DNA of 64,000 nucleotides from Thiohalomonas sp963783235 (GTDB taxonomy: Bacteria > Pseudomonadota > Gammaproteobacteria > Thiohalomonadales > Thiohalomonadaceae): assembly GCA_963783235.1 (NCBI GenBank), contig CAWAMN010000002.1, positions 496,001 through 560,000 of the forward strand, given 5' to 3'. The notes below the pieces were generated by a model. It saw only the letters and a list, made by a program, of their open reading frames with translations, did no database searches and was not told the DNA's origin. Made by a program: the position numbers and the translations under genes. This document shows positions 28,949 to 38,444 of this stretch, piece after piece. Within the stretch, counting starts at the first letter, position 1. Each line of letters starts with the position of its first letter.

Positions 28949-31435
28949 CTAGACTTCCGCTTCGGGCAATTCAAACCAGAAGCGGCTGCCCACCCCCGGC
29001 TCCGATTCGACGCCGACTTTGCCGCCCAGACGTTCGATGCCGCGACGCACGGTCGCGAGCCCGATTCCGGTCCCCGAGTGCCCGCCATCCGCTCGTTCGA
29101 AAACGCGAAAAATCCGCTCCTGATCTTCCGGTCGGATCCCAATGCCGTTGTCCTGCACCCAGAGGCGAATGCGGCCATGTTCACGTTCGGCATAGATGCG
29201 CACTTCCGGAACAGCGTCGGGTCGGGTGTATTTCATCGCGTTGCCGATGAGATTGCCGATCACCTGTTCGAGGATGGCGTTATGCCCCCGTACCACCGGC
29301 ATCGGGCGCTGAATCTCGACGCTTCCGGGTTGATTCGACCAGTGTTCGCGCTCGACGGCGGCCTCGACCAACGGCTCGAGGGGGATCGGCCTTAATTCGA
29401 TCTCCGTCCGGCTCATGCGACTGTAGGTAAGCAGCTCCTCAATCAGCCGATCCATCGAGCCGGCCGACTCGGCCATCGCCTGCAGGTAGTCCCGGCCCTC
29501 GGGACCGAACTGTTCACCGTAGATATCGATCAGCGCCTCACTGAAGCCTTTGATATTGGCCAGCGGATTACGCAGGTCATGGGAGACGGAAAAGGCGAAG
29601 GCCTCCAGTTCGGCATTCGTCTCCCTCAACTCTTCAGTCCGCTCAGCCACACGCTGTTCGAGTTCCCGGCTGTAGCGCTGCACTTGGTCGAACAGGCGGC
29701 TTTGGCGGATGGCGATAGCCACCGAATCAGCGAGTTCCCGGGCAATCGCCAATTCGTCCGCCTCCAGACGACCGGGCCGCACCCGATAGAGATTCAGGGA
29801 ACCAATCAACTCGCCCTCGGCCAGCAAGGGAACCGCTGTAAAAGCGCGGACTCCGCCTGCGACGAGCGCTTCCAGCAGCGGCGATAACGCGTCCTTCTCC
29901 CTCAAGTCATCGACACGGACGGTGTGGCCGAGCTGAAGCTCTTCGAAGGTCTCCCGATCGCTCACCGGAAAGCGATAGTCGCTGGGAAAGCCGGCGACCT
30001 CCATGGTGGAGGCCAGCATGAAGGACCGGGGCGGGTCTTGCTCGAAAAGGAACAGGGCCCCGCAGCAGAAATCCGGCACCAGCTGGGCGATGCGGTTCAG
30101 TGCCACGGCCGCGATGGCATCGGCAGACTGGGCGGAGAGAATGTCCTTGTCGATGGCCTGCAGGGTTTCCAGTCGTTTGGTATAGCGCCTCAGCGCCTTT
30201 TCCGCACGGCGCCGGGCCGTGACATCGATGATTATCCCCTCAAGGTAAAGCTGTCCGGAGCGGTCTCGACCCCCCCTGCCACTCTCCATTACCCAGCGCT
30301 GCTGGCCATCGCGGGTTCGCAGGCGGTACTCCATCGTAAACGGCGCACCGGCGGTCACCGCCTCGTCAACCATTTGCCTGACGCGCGGCCTGTCGTCCGG
30401 CTCGATCAGATCGACAAAGCCCGGCTGCCCCGCGCCGGTCAACTCCTCCGGGGAAAACCCGGTCAGCTCGCGCGCACCTTCACTGACAAACATCAGGGTC
30501 CACTGCGGATCGTTTTCGCAGCGATAGGCCATGCCGGGCAGATTCGCCATCAGGGTCGAAAGACGCCGTTGACTCTCCCGCAGCGACACCTCTGCGCTTC
30601 GCTCCTCAGTGACATCGTCACCCGAGGCGAGGACGCCGAGAAAGTTTCCGCGGGGGTCGCGGAGAACCCGGTTATGCCAGGCAATCAGGCGTGTTTCGCC
30701 GGTCCGGGTGACCACCGGGTTCTCATAGTATTCATAGTGCTTTTCGCCTTGCTCCCGGTCCGCCAGCGAGACGAAGACCTTTCGCAGTTCTGTGCGACGG
30801 GGTTCCGGGACGAACTTGTCAAACCAGTTGAGACCGAGGATTTCCTCTTCACGGTACCCCAGGATTTCGCAGGCGCAACGGTTCACCAGACTCAGGGTCC
30901 CATCGGGCTCGATAACGAGGAACATCACCGCGGCGGTATCCAGGTAACGTTCCGCCCGGCTTTCCGCCTCGCGCACCCGTTGACGTTCGAGTGCGAAGCG
31001 AACCGCTCGCCCCAGTTGCCTGAAGTCGAGATCCTCCTTGATGAGATAGTCCTGAGCGCCCTGCCGAATGGCCTGCAGGGCGATCTCGTCATCGGCCAAC
31101 CCGGTCAGAACCACAATCGGCGTTTCGGGCACCAGGGCATGAACCCGGAAAAAGGTATCCAGCCCCCGGTACTTCCCCAGATTGAGGTCGAGCAGGACAA
31201 CATCAATATCCGTGGAGCCGAGGAGATCGAGTGCGGAGGGGAGATCTTCGGTATAGCTCAATTCGAAATCGGGGACGAGGTGGCTCATGCGGTCTGCCCC
31301 CAAACCCAGGGTGCGGCGCACCAGCATCGCATCCACCGCATCATCCTCGACGAGCAGTATGCGTATTTTCCCGGGATCGAGATTCAACGGTGCTCCTCCG
31401 CCCGTGCCACTCGCCACGCCCGCAAATACGGTCAT
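28949..31435 (-). CDS. Hybrid sensor: receiver-PAS-PAS-GAF-histidine kinase
   Basis: An 828-aa cytoplasmic protein with no membrane segment. The N-terminal receiver domain (residues ~24-150) has acceptor Asp83 in VVLLDLNLG. Two PAS domains follow (MFLVIEPDGTLSLVNRCAC and LPGMAYRCENDPQWTLMFVS), the second with a PAC motif. A GAF domain (residues ~430-570) precedes a short coiled coil and the HisKA domain with His619 in SVSHDLRNPL. The HATPase ends in GTGIGLATVRRGIERLGG. With the receiver at the N-terminus this type is usually a phosphorelay component that receives phosphate and signals onward. No cognate output gene is adjacent. The ATG at 31435 has no clear ribosome site, so the start could be slightly downstream. 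Confidence 0.88.
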   Translation of the reverse strand: MTVFAGVASGTGGGAPLNLDPGKIRILLVEDDAVDAMLVRRTLGLGADRMSHLVPDFELSYTEDLPSALDLLGSTDIDVVLLDLNLGKYRGLDTFFRVHALVPETPIVVLTGLADDEIALQAIRQGAQDYLIKEDLDFRQLGRAVRFALERQRVREAESRAERYLDTAAVMFLVIEPDGTLSLVNRCACEILGYREEEILGLNWFDKFVPEPRRTELRKVFVSLADREQGEKHYEYYENPVVTRTGETRLIAWHNRVLRDPRGNFLGVLASGDDVTEERSAEVSLRESQRRLSTLMANLPGMAYRCENDPQWTLMFVSEGARELTGFSPEELTGAGQPGFVDLIEPDDRPRVRQMVDEAVTAGAPFTMEYRLRTRDGQQRWVMESGRGGRDRSGQLYLEGIIIDVTARRRAEKALRRYTKRLETLQAIDKDILSAQSADAIAAVALNRIAQLVPDFCCGALFLFEQDPPRSFMLASTMEVAGFPSDYRFPVSDRETFEELQLGHTVRVDDLREKDALSPLLEALVAGGVRAFTAVPLLAEGELIGSLNLYRVRPGRLEADELAIARELADSVAIAIRQSRLFDQVQRYSRELEQRVAERTEELRETNAELEAFAFSVSHDLRNPLANIKGFSEALIDIYGEQFGPEGRDYLQAMAESAGSMDRLIEELLTYSRMSRTEIELRPIPLEPLVEAAVEREHWSNQPGSVEIQRPMPVVRGHNAILEQVIGNLIGNAMKYTRPDAVPEVRIYAEREHGRIRLWVQDNGIGIRPEDQERIFRVFERADGGHSGTGIGLATVRRGIERLGGKVGVESEPGVGSRFWFELPEAEV

Positions 31436-31458
31436 TGGAGAGAAAGTATAGAGTCGTC

Positions 31459-32280
31459 TCAGTGGCTGCCGATCTGTTCGTAGCCGGTGAATAACTGCCC
31501 CGCCCCGTCCAGGGATTCGGCGTCGAGGTAAAGCGAACGCAGTGCAAAACCGGGCGGCGGCTCCAGCGGCGCCCCCCGAACCAGGCTGTCGGAGTCCTCG
31601 CCGCCGAGCACGCGATGAGCCAGGGTGAGATAGAGGCGGTCAAGAACGCCGCTGCCGAGCAGCGTGCGGTGGATACGCGGCCCGGCAATGGAATAGACCG
31701 TTCGCAGTCCGCGCTGCGCCAACGTCTCCACCACCTGATTCCCCAACAGACCAGGTCCGGTTCCGGCGCATTGAACCGGTACATCCGCCCTTTCCAGTCG
31801 CCTTATCGCTTCGGGTTTGGCGTTCTCACTGGTGAGCACCAGCAAACGACGGCGAAGCTCCAGGGGCAACGCCTCCACCGGCAACGTCAAGCTTTCACTC
31901 ACCACGGCGATTTGGGGTCTGGCGGGCAGGTCCTGCTGCTGTCGCCACCGCATCAGGTCTTCACTCAGAGTGACCAGGTCGACCAGGCGATCGTCGGCCA
32001 CCGCCCGCAGGTGGCGACCGGTGGTCAGAAGCACATCGCTCTGGGCCGCCAGCTCGAGAAACAGCCGCCAGTCACGACGGTTGGCAATAGGGCGCGGAAC
32101 CCCCTTGCGACGGGTGACCGGGTCGGTCTGGGCGATACGCCCGTCGAGACTCGTGATGAAGTTGGTGTAGACGAAGGGCCGCTCGGCACCAGGGCGGCGC
32201 AGGTCTTCGGCCAGATAGAGTCCCCGCAGGGGCATTTCGACCGCGGGGATCGGGTAGAGACGCAAAACCGACTCGGTCAT
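31459..32280 (-). CDS. RibD C-terminal-like pyrimidine/dihydrofolate reductase family protein
   Basis: A 273-aa single-domain protein of the RibD-C/DHFR-like fold. YTNFITSLDGRIAQ near residue 45 and SIAGPRIHRTLLGSGVLDRLYLTLA near residue 200 are the NADPH and substrate landmarks. RibD-C reduces 5-amino-6-ribosylamino-uracil phosphate in riboflavin synthesis, but stand-alone members often have other or unknown substrates. The ATG at 32280 is chosen by homology; the frame runs open upstream over the rlmKL 5' region. It is 23 bases upstream of the hybrid kinase gene on the same strand and may be co-transcribed. Confidence 0.85.
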   Translation of the reverse strand: MTESVLRLYPIPAVEMPLRGLYLAEDLRRPGAERPFVYTNFITSLDGRIAQTDPVTRRKGVPRPIANRRDWRLFLELAAQSDVLLTTGRHLRAVADDRLVDLVTLSEDLMRWRQQQDLPARPQIAVVSESLTLPVEALPLELRRRLLVLTSENAKPEAIRRLERADVPVQCAGTGPGLLGNQVVETLAQRGLRTVYSIAGPRIHRTLLGSGVLDRLYLTLAHRVLGGEDSDSLVRGAPLEPPPGFALRSLYLDAESLDGAGQLFTGYEQIGSH

Positions 32281-32380
32281 AGGCCGAGTGTAGTCGCCTT
32301 CAGAGGTCGATTGGCTGACCGTTGTGGCGCGATACCGGTCGTTGGGATTAAGCTTCCGCTTTTGCCATGCCGAGCCTCCG

Positions 32381-32478
32381 ATGAAATTCTTCGCCACCGC
32401 TCCCCGCGGACTGACCGCAGCCCTTGCCGATGAACTGACCTCCCTGGGTCTGGAACAGATAAGGGCCACGGGTGCGGG
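32381..32478 (+). pseudogene. rlmKL: Displaced N-terminal fragment of RlmKL (frameshifted)
   Basis: The ATG at 32381 begins MKFFATAPRGLTAALADEL, the expected start of RlmL. After about 33 codons (ATGAG) the homology jumps to the +1-related frame, where HFQGPLEAAYRACLW continues. One base appears to be missing from the G run in GTGCGGGATG (32473-32481); a fourth G would restore the frame. This is either a real mutation or a homopolymer error. Confidence 0.8.
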
Positions 32479-34506
32479 ATGCACTTTCAGGGGCCGCTGG
32501 AGGCTGCCTACCGGGCCTGTTTGTGGTCCCGGCTCGCCAACCGGGTATTGCTGCCGATCACCGATCTGGAGGCGCCTTCGGCCGACGCCCTCTATGAAGG
32601 TGTGAAGGGCATTCGTTGGGAACGGCACCTCGATTCGCGCGGAACCCTGGCGGTGGACTGCAGCGCAAGCCGCGCGGCGATCACCCACAGCCAGTACGCC
32701 GCATTGCGGGTCAAAGATGCCATCGTCGATCGGTTTCGGGAGCAGTTCGGCGAGCGCCCCTCAGTGGAGACGCAAACACCGGATGTACGGGTGAACCTGC
32801 ACCTTCGCGGTGACCGGGCCCGCCTTAGCATCGATCTGTCGGGAACCGCCCTCCACCGTCGGGGATATCGCCGCTCCGGCGCAGCGGCGCCGCTCAAGGA
32901 GAATCTGGCCGCCGGCATTCTCCAGCTGGCGGGCTGGTCCGAACTGGCCGCCTCGGGCGGCAGCCTGTTCGACCCTTTATGCGGCTCCGGGACCCTGCTC
33001 ATCGAGGGGGCACTGATGGCCGCGGATATCGCCCCGGGTCTGTACCGTGAGCACTTCGGTTTTTTCGGCTGGAAACGCCACGAACCGAAGACCTGGGAGG
33101 CACTGCTCGAAGAGGCGGAGCAGCGGCGACAGCGGGGAACAGTCTCACTTCCGCCGATGATTGGGTTTGACCGCTCCGGTGAGGCGCTGGCCTCCGCTGC
33201 GAGCAACGTCGAAGCCGCCGGGCTGGGCGAGTGGATACGTCTGGAGCGCCATTCACTTTCCGAGTCGAAGCTCCCTTCCGGCGTGCCCGCGGGCCTGCTG
33301 GTCACCAACCCGCCCTATGGCGAGCGCCTGGGGGATGAAGAGACGCTGGTTCCTCTTTATACGCTGCTGGGCGAACTGCTACGCCAGCACCTTGCCGAGT
33401 GGCGCGGTGCCGTCTTCACAGGCAATCCCCGTCTCGCCCGCCATGTGGGTCTGAAGCCGAAGCGGACCGAGACCCTGTATAACGGGCCCATCGAGTGCCG
33501 ATTGCTGACCTATCCCTCGGTGCGCGAACACGGGACCCGAACGGCGACGGGCGAGGTCGCCGTCCCCCTGGCCAACCGCCTGCGAAAGAACCTCAAGCAT
33601 CTGGGCCGCTGGTCCCGGCGCGAGGGTGTGGCCTGTTATCGCATCTACGACCAGGACCTGCCCGAATATGCCGTGGCCGTCGACCTCTACCAGGGCGATA
33701 AACAGTGGGTGCACGTCCAGGAGTACCAGGCACCGCGCTCCGTGCCGCCAGAGACGGCCGCCGAACGTCTCGAGGAGGCCCTGGCGACCGTCGCCGACGT
33801 CCTGGCACTCCCCTCCGAACAGGTCTTTCTGAAGATACGCCAGCGCCAGAAGGGGCCCGATCAATACGAAAAATTGGCCGGAACCGGCCGTTTTCACGAG
33901 GTTGCGGAGTGGAACTGCCGTTTTTGGGTGAACTTCACCGATTACCTGGATACGGGGCTGTTTCTGGATCACCGACTCACCCGTCGCTTGATTCAGCAGG
34001 AGGCCGCCGGGAAACGGTTTTTGAACCTTTTCTGCTATACCGGCACCGCCACGGTGCACGCCGGCATGGGCGGCGCGGTATCCACCACATCGGTGGATCT
34101 CTCCCGTACCTACCTCGACTGGGCCGACCGTAATCTGAGGCTGAACGGACTCGCCAAACAGCAACACGAACTGATTGCCGCCGACTGCCGAAGCTGGCTG
34201 GAGGAGGCGGCGCGTGCCGGAGAGCGCCGCTACGACCTGATATTCATGGATCCGCCGACCTTCTCCACCTCCAAGCGCATGGAGGGCACCCTGGATATCC
34301 AGCGCGACCACGTCACACTGATCCGCGATGCCATCGCCCTGCTCTCCCCCGGCGGTGAACTCATCTTCTCCAACAACTTTCGGAAATTCCGACTCGACGC
34401 CGACGCCCTGGCCGATTTGGTCACCGAAGATATTACCCGCCAGACGATTCCTGAGGATTTCCGCCGCCGTCCGGAGATCCACCGCTGCTGGCGAATTCGC
34501 CGCTGA
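32479..34506 (+). CDS. rlmKL: Bifunctional 23S rRNA methyltransferase RlmKL (reading frame after a frameshift)
   Basis: The intact frame encodes 675 residues starting at an internal ATG. RlmKL has an N-terminal THUMP domain, the RlmL domain (m2G2445) and the RlmK domain (m7G2069). The RlmL catalytic motif is LVTNPPYGERLG with SAM-loop FDPLCGSGTLL; RlmK has FLNLFCYTGTATVHAG and the catalytic loop FMDPPTFSTS. The first ~33 residues lie in another frame at 32381-32478, so translation from 32479 would give a protein lacking the start of the ferredoxin-like/THUMP region. If the missing base is a sequence error, the true gene is 32381-34506. It is divergent from the RibD-like gene. Confidence 0.9.
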   Translation: MHFQGPLEAAYRACLWSRLANRVLLPITDLEAPSADALYEGVKGIRWERHLDSRGTLAVDCSASRAAITHSQYAALRVKDAIVDRFREQFGERPSVETQTPDVRVNLHLRGDRARLSIDLSGTALHRRGYRRSGAAAPLKENLAAGILQLAGWSELAASGGSLFDPLCGSGTLLIEGALMAADIAPGLYREHFGFFGWKRHEPKTWEALLEEAEQRRQRGTVSLPPMIGFDRSGEALASAASNVEAAGLGEWIRLERHSLSESKLPSGVPAGLLVTNPPYGERLGDEETLVPLYTLLGELLRQHLAEWRGAVFTGNPRLARHVGLKPKRTETLYNGPIECRLLTYPSVREHGTRTATGEVAVPLANRLRKNLKHLGRWSRREGVACYRIYDQDLPEYAVAVDLYQGDKQWVHVQEYQAPRSVPPETAAERLEEALATVADVLALPSEQVFLKIRQRQKGPDQYEKLAGTGRFHEVAEWNCRFWVNFTDYLDTGLFLDHRLTRRLIQQEAAGKRFLNLFCYTGTATVHAGMGGAVSTTSVDLSRTYLDWADRNLRLNGLAKQQHELIAADCRSWLEEAARAGERRYDLIFMDPPTFSTSKRMEGTLDIQRDHVTLIRDAIALLSPGGELIFSNNFRKFRLDADALADLVTEDITRQTIPEDFRRRPEIHRCWRIRR

Positions 34507-34632
34507 TCCGGTGCAGGCCCTTTCCCCCGGGGCCCGGTGAGCTCGGGCGAATACCACCGGATGGCAGCGGCATGGCGAGGCCCTCAGGCTGGTTTTTTGC
34601 GCCGCAATCACCGTAAACTCAGCCGGAGTTGA

Positions 34633-35616
34633 ATGAAAAGGCCAGAGTTGCCGATGAATCCCATACCCGGTTCCGAACGCAAGAAGCTGCTGGGCGACCT
34701 CTTCCTGTTTCAGGATATCGATCTGAATCGGGCCGACGGCCATTTGGACCAGTTGCGGGAGATGCGCCTGTCCGATGGCGAGGTGCTGTTTGTTCCCAAC
34801 GAACACAACGATGCCATGTACCTCATCCTGGAAGGGCGGCTCCAAGTCCATTTGGAGTCCCCCGACAGTACACCGATCACGGTACTGGAAGCCGGTGACA
34901 GCGTCGGGGAATTATCCGTAATCGATTCACTGGAGACCTCCGCCTATGTCACGGCACAGGGCGAATGCCGGCTGGCGGTCATGGATCAGGTGACGCTCTG
35001 GACGCTGATTAACGATATCGAGGGGTTCGCCCGCAACCTGCTTTACGTGGTATCGAGACGGGTCCGGCACGACAACGAACGAATGGTGGTCACCCGGCAG
35101 CGGCAACGCCAATGGGAGCACTACGCCACGGTCGATGCCCTGACCGGTCTGCACAACCGCCGCTGGCTCAACGAGACCTTCGGGCGCCAACTCGAACGCA
35201 GCCGCCGCAGTGATTCACCGCTGGCGCTCATCATGCTCGATGTGGATCATTTCAAGGCGTACAACGACACCGAAGGGCATGTGGCGGGCGATACGGCACT
35301 GATGGCACTGGCCACGGTATTGCGTTCGCAACTGCGCCCGACCGACCATGCGGCCCGTTTCGGCGGTGAAGAGTTCAGCGTGCTGCTGCCCCAAACCGAT
35401 CGCCTGGGCGCCGTTCTCGTCGCCGAACGGCTGCGGGCGGCGGTCTCGGAGATGACCATCCGCACCGATGAAGGTCTCGATCTACCCAGAATCACCATCT
35501 CGCTCGGCCTGACGGAACTGCGGCAGGAGGATACCGTTCAGACCATGCTCGAGCGCTCCGACCAGGCCCTTTACCAAGCCAAGGAGGCGGGTCGCAATCG
35601 GGTAGCGAGCCTGTGA
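34633..35616 (+). CDS. Diguanylate cyclase with N-terminal cyclic-nucleotide-binding domain
   Basis: A 327-aa cytoplasmic protein. Residues ~20-140 form a cNMP-binding (Crp-type) domain (YLILEGRLQVHLE, EAGDSVGELSVID). A short helix leads into a GGDEF domain (DALTGLHNRRWLNETF) with the active-site motif GGEEF at residues 244-248. The inhibitory I-site RPTD lies five residues before it and is intact, so product feedback is likely. It makes cyclic di-GMP, probably under control of a nucleotide or other ligand bound by the N-terminal domain. An in-frame ATG at 34654 is an alternative start. Confidence 0.92.
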   Translation: MKRPELPMNPIPGSERKKLLGDLFLFQDIDLNRADGHLDQLREMRLSDGEVLFVPNEHNDAMYLILEGRLQVHLESPDSTPITVLEAGDSVGELSVIDSLETSAYVTAQGECRLAVMDQVTLWTLINDIEGFARNLLYVVSRRVRHDNERMVVTRQRQRQWEHYATVDALTGLHNRRWLNETFGRQLERSRRSDSPLALIMLDVDHFKAYNDTEGHVAGDTALMALATVLRSQLRPTDHAARFGGEEFSVLLPQTDRLGAVLVAERLRAAVSEMTIRTDEGLDLPRITISLGLTELRQEDTVQTMLERSDQALYQAKEAGRNRVASL

Positions 35617-35731
35617 GCCCCGCCTGCGCCGGACCGCGGAGATAGGGGCTGGAAGCCGCACACAGAACACTCCTCGGCGATATCGGACTTGGTGGGCGCG
35701 GGCTCGGTTCGATTCGGCGCGGCGGCCGAAT

Positions 35732-37132
35732 TTACCGGGAGCCCGAGACCTCCCGCGTTCCAAAGCCCTCCCGAATGATCTCCTTCTCGCCATTGGCATC
35801 AATGGTTTCCACCTGCACAGGGCGCCGCCAGACCTGGTGAATATACTCCAGGACCTTGCGGGCACTGGCCAGGTCGAGCCCACGCCCATCCATCTCACTT
35901 TGATGGCGCAATTCCAGCGTTCCGTCGTTGCGCAGGCCTGTCACCGCAACTCGCGGTGCCCCGAAATTGAATTTGTGCGATAGCACCGCTTCGCGAACGG
36001 CATCGATATCGAACTCATCGACAATGATCCGCCCGTCGCGGCGCGCGGAGAAGTCGAACAGATCCAGCTCCTTGGCCATCTCTTCGGTCAGGTGATTGCG
36101 GATAAAACTGAAATCGTCATCCTGCTCCATGATGGAACGCGCCGCTTCCAGCCCCTGCTCTTTCATAATCTTTTCCCACATGGAGAACCCCAGGTGGTAA
36201 GGGTTGACCGAGAGGGCGACCTGCTGCTCCCCGGCGTAGGGACGCACCACATCGGAGTGAGTCTTGGCGGATTGAACATAAAGATCCGGGGGCAGAAAGT
36301 CGGCTTCGCGCAGCAGTCGGGCATGCCAATAAGAGGCCCAGCCCTCGTTCATGATCTGACAGGCAAAGACCGGATAGAAGTAGAAGGACTCCTCCCGGAC
36401 CATGAGGAAGATGTCCCGCTCCCAATCCTCCAGTTCCGGAGCATAATGGGCGATGAACCAGAGCAGATCGTGTTCGGGGTGCGGCGGAACCGGTGCACGG
36501 CGGCGCTGCGGCTGTGAGGGCTGGGAAGGCGGTGTCTCCTCCTCCAGAAGCCTCTCATAGCGCGCCTGGAATTCGTCCTCCGTATCCTCCTTGGAGGTAT
36601 CCTCCCACTCCGGATAGCGGGGTCGGCGCAGGCCTTTGTGGATATCGATGTGCTGCTCCAGCCCCAACGCCGCATCGAGGATCGCCTCGACGCGCTCCTG
36701 CCCGTGTTCAGCGATCGCGTCCGAGATTTGACCGGCATGGGCGGCCGCCTGCTCCACGATGTGATAGCCGATCTCTTCCTGGCCGCGCTTGAAAAGCAAA
36801 TTGTTTTTCGAGAAGTCCGCATGCCCCAACACGTGAGCGACGACCAGGGTGTTTTCCTCAACCGTATTGGTGTCGGCCAAATAGGCGCGCCCGGGATTTC
36901 CCGGATAGACCACCTCGAAAATCTTGGAGGCGCCCATCCGGTGCTGAACCAGCTGATAGATGTAGCGGACGCCGAACGACCAGTGGGGCATTCGCACCGG
37001 CAGCCCGTAAACCGCCACTTCCATCATGAATGCGGGCGGCACCAGCTGAAAATCCACCGGGTAATAGTCGAGCCCCAGGTCCTTACCGAGCGCCTCCAGT
37101 CGTGCGGTGTACTCCTTGAGTCTCTCGTTCAT
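35732..37132 (-). CDS. SpoVR family protein
   Basis: A 466-aa protein of the SpoVR/YcgB family. Landmarks are LVPPAFMMEVAVYGLPVRMPHW near the start, NTLVVAHVLGHADFSKNN, and MNEGWASYWHARLL, which carries His and Glu residues conserved in the family. The charged linker EEETPPSQPSQPQRRR near residue 205 is low complexity. Biochemical function is unknown; the gene nearly always travels with prkA and yeaH and responds to stress or starvation. It is last in the operon prkA-yeaH-spoVR. Confidence 0.94.
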   Translation of the reverse strand: MNERLKEYTARLEALGKDLGLDYYPVDFQLVPPAFMMEVAVYGLPVRMPHWSFGVRYIYQLVQHRMGASKIFEVVYPGNPGRAYLADTNTVEENTLVVAHVLGHADFSKNNLLFKRGQEEIGYHIVEQAAAHAGQISDAIAEHGQERVEAILDAALGLEQHIDIHKGLRRPRYPEWEDTSKEDTEDEFQARYERLLEEETPPSQPSQPQRRRAPVPPHPEHDLLWFIAHYAPELEDWERDIFLMVREESFYFYPVFACQIMNEGWASYWHARLLREADFLPPDLYVQSAKTHSDVVRPYAGEQQVALSVNPYHLGFSMWEKIMKEQGLEAARSIMEQDDDFSFIRNHLTEEMAKELDLFDFSARRDGRIIVDEFDIDAVREAVLSHKFNFGAPRVAVTGLRNDGTLELRHQSEMDGRGLDLASARKVLEYIHQVWRRPVQVETIDANGEKEIIREGFGTREVSGSR

Positions 37133-37231
37133 AACGGTCCAGTCGTTTGGCTTTAAGGCACAACCCGTGCAAACGCGAGTCGCGGCTAAAACGCAGCAGC
37201 TTTACTCTTTGCTCTTGGCTCCTTCGTCACT

Positions 37232-38413
37232 TTAGACCTGTGCCTCTTCCTGATCGGCGGCCTGCCGGCGGAAGAAGTGACGGATAGCGGCCCAGACATG
37301 GCCCTCTTCGGCGAGCGGATAGGTGGCCACGGGAAACCCTCTGAGCGCCGCGCGCTGAAACAGCCTCGAGGTCTCGGTCTGGTAATCGGACTGGATGCTG
37401 CGCCCCGTCTCCAGGTAGCCGAGGAAACTGCTCATGGGACAGAGCTTCTCCAGTGCGGCACCGGCGGGCTGGCGGTCGTCGGCAAAATTCTCCCCGTCCG
37501 ACGCATAAAACAGGTAGATGTTGTAGCGGCTCGGGTCGTAGCGTTCATCGATCACTTCCAGCACTTTGTTGAACGCCGTAGAGGCCACGGTGCCGCCCTG
37601 GGCACGAGCCTGGAAGAATTCCTGTTCCGGGAATTCCCAGGCGCGGACAGTGTGAGCCACGAAAACCGTTTCGATGCGGTCATACTGTTTGCGAAGCCCC
37701 TGCAGCGCCCAGAAGAAGAAGGTCTTGGCCAGACGCCGCTCCTGCTCGGTGACCGACGAGGAGACATCAAGCGCGAAGAATACGACCGCATTGGTCGAGG
37801 GCCGGGGCCGGCGCACCAGCTGACGATAACGCAAGTCTTCATTGGTGAAGACCGGACCTTCCGGCTGCACGGCGCGCCGCTTGATGGATTCCTTCAGGGA
37901 TCGGCGACGGTCGAGTCGCGCCCGAGCGCCCTTTTTATCCCAGCCCTCACGGGTAAAGTCGTCCTCGTCGATGGTATTGGCCCGCGGTTCCAGATTCGGG
38001 AGTTCCAGTTCCTCCCAGAGCCAATCGACCAATTCGTCCACTTTGAACTCCAGAACGAACTCCAGCCCGCCCTCTCCGGAACCGCTGCCGGTTTTTCCGC
38101 CCCCCTCGCCCGGGGCCTGGCCCTGGCGAAGCACATCACCGGGCTGTACCTTGCCCTGTCCGACGCCCTTGCTCTGCCTGGGCTTCGCCAACTTAAAGCG
38201 ATAGTGCTCCAGGAAACGCACCGGCACCTGCACACGCCAATCTCCGCTTCCCGAAAGCACGTCCGCTTCGGCGGCGATATCCATCACGTGGTCGCGGACC
38301 GCCTCACGCACCTTTTCGTTGTGCCGCAGCCAATCCCGACTGCCACGTGAGAACAGGTCGTACCAGCGGGTATCCGCATTCGTAGTGGATTGATGCTGCT
38401 TCTCTTCGCTCAT
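37232..38413 (-). CDS. YeaH/YhbH family protein (DUF444)
   Basis: A 393-aa protein. The C-terminal half is a von Willebrand A-like domain with the metal-site motif ALDVSSSVTEQE and TVFVAHTVRAWEF. The N-terminal half has a Gly-rich low-complexity linker (GGGKTGSGSGEGG) around residue 110. DUF444 proteins accompany the PrkA kinase and are thought to act with it in stress adaptation and sporulation-like responses; the molecular role is unknown. It lies 31 bases after prkA and 99 bases before the SpoVR gene. Confidence 0.93.
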   Translation of the reverse strand: MSEEKQHQSTTNADTRWYDLFSRGSRDWLRHNEKVREAVRDHVMDIAAEADVLSGSGDWRVQVPVRFLEHYRFKLAKPRQSKGVGQGKVQPGDVLRQGQAPGEGGGKTGSGSGEGGLEFVLEFKVDELVDWLWEELELPNLEPRANTIDEDDFTREGWDKKGARARLDRRRSLKESIKRRAVQPEGPVFTNEDLRYRQLVRRPRPSTNAVVFFALDVSSSVTEQERRLAKTFFFWALQGLRKQYDRIETVFVAHTVRAWEFPEQEFFQARAQGGTVASTAFNKVLEVIDERYDPSRYNIYLFYASDGENFADDRQPAGAALEKLCPMSSFLGYLETGRSIQSDYQTETSRLFQRAALRGFPVATYPLAEEGHVWAAIRHFFRRQAADQEEAQV

Positions 38414-38444
38414 GCGTCTCCTCGGAGGGGGACCAACCGTCCCT

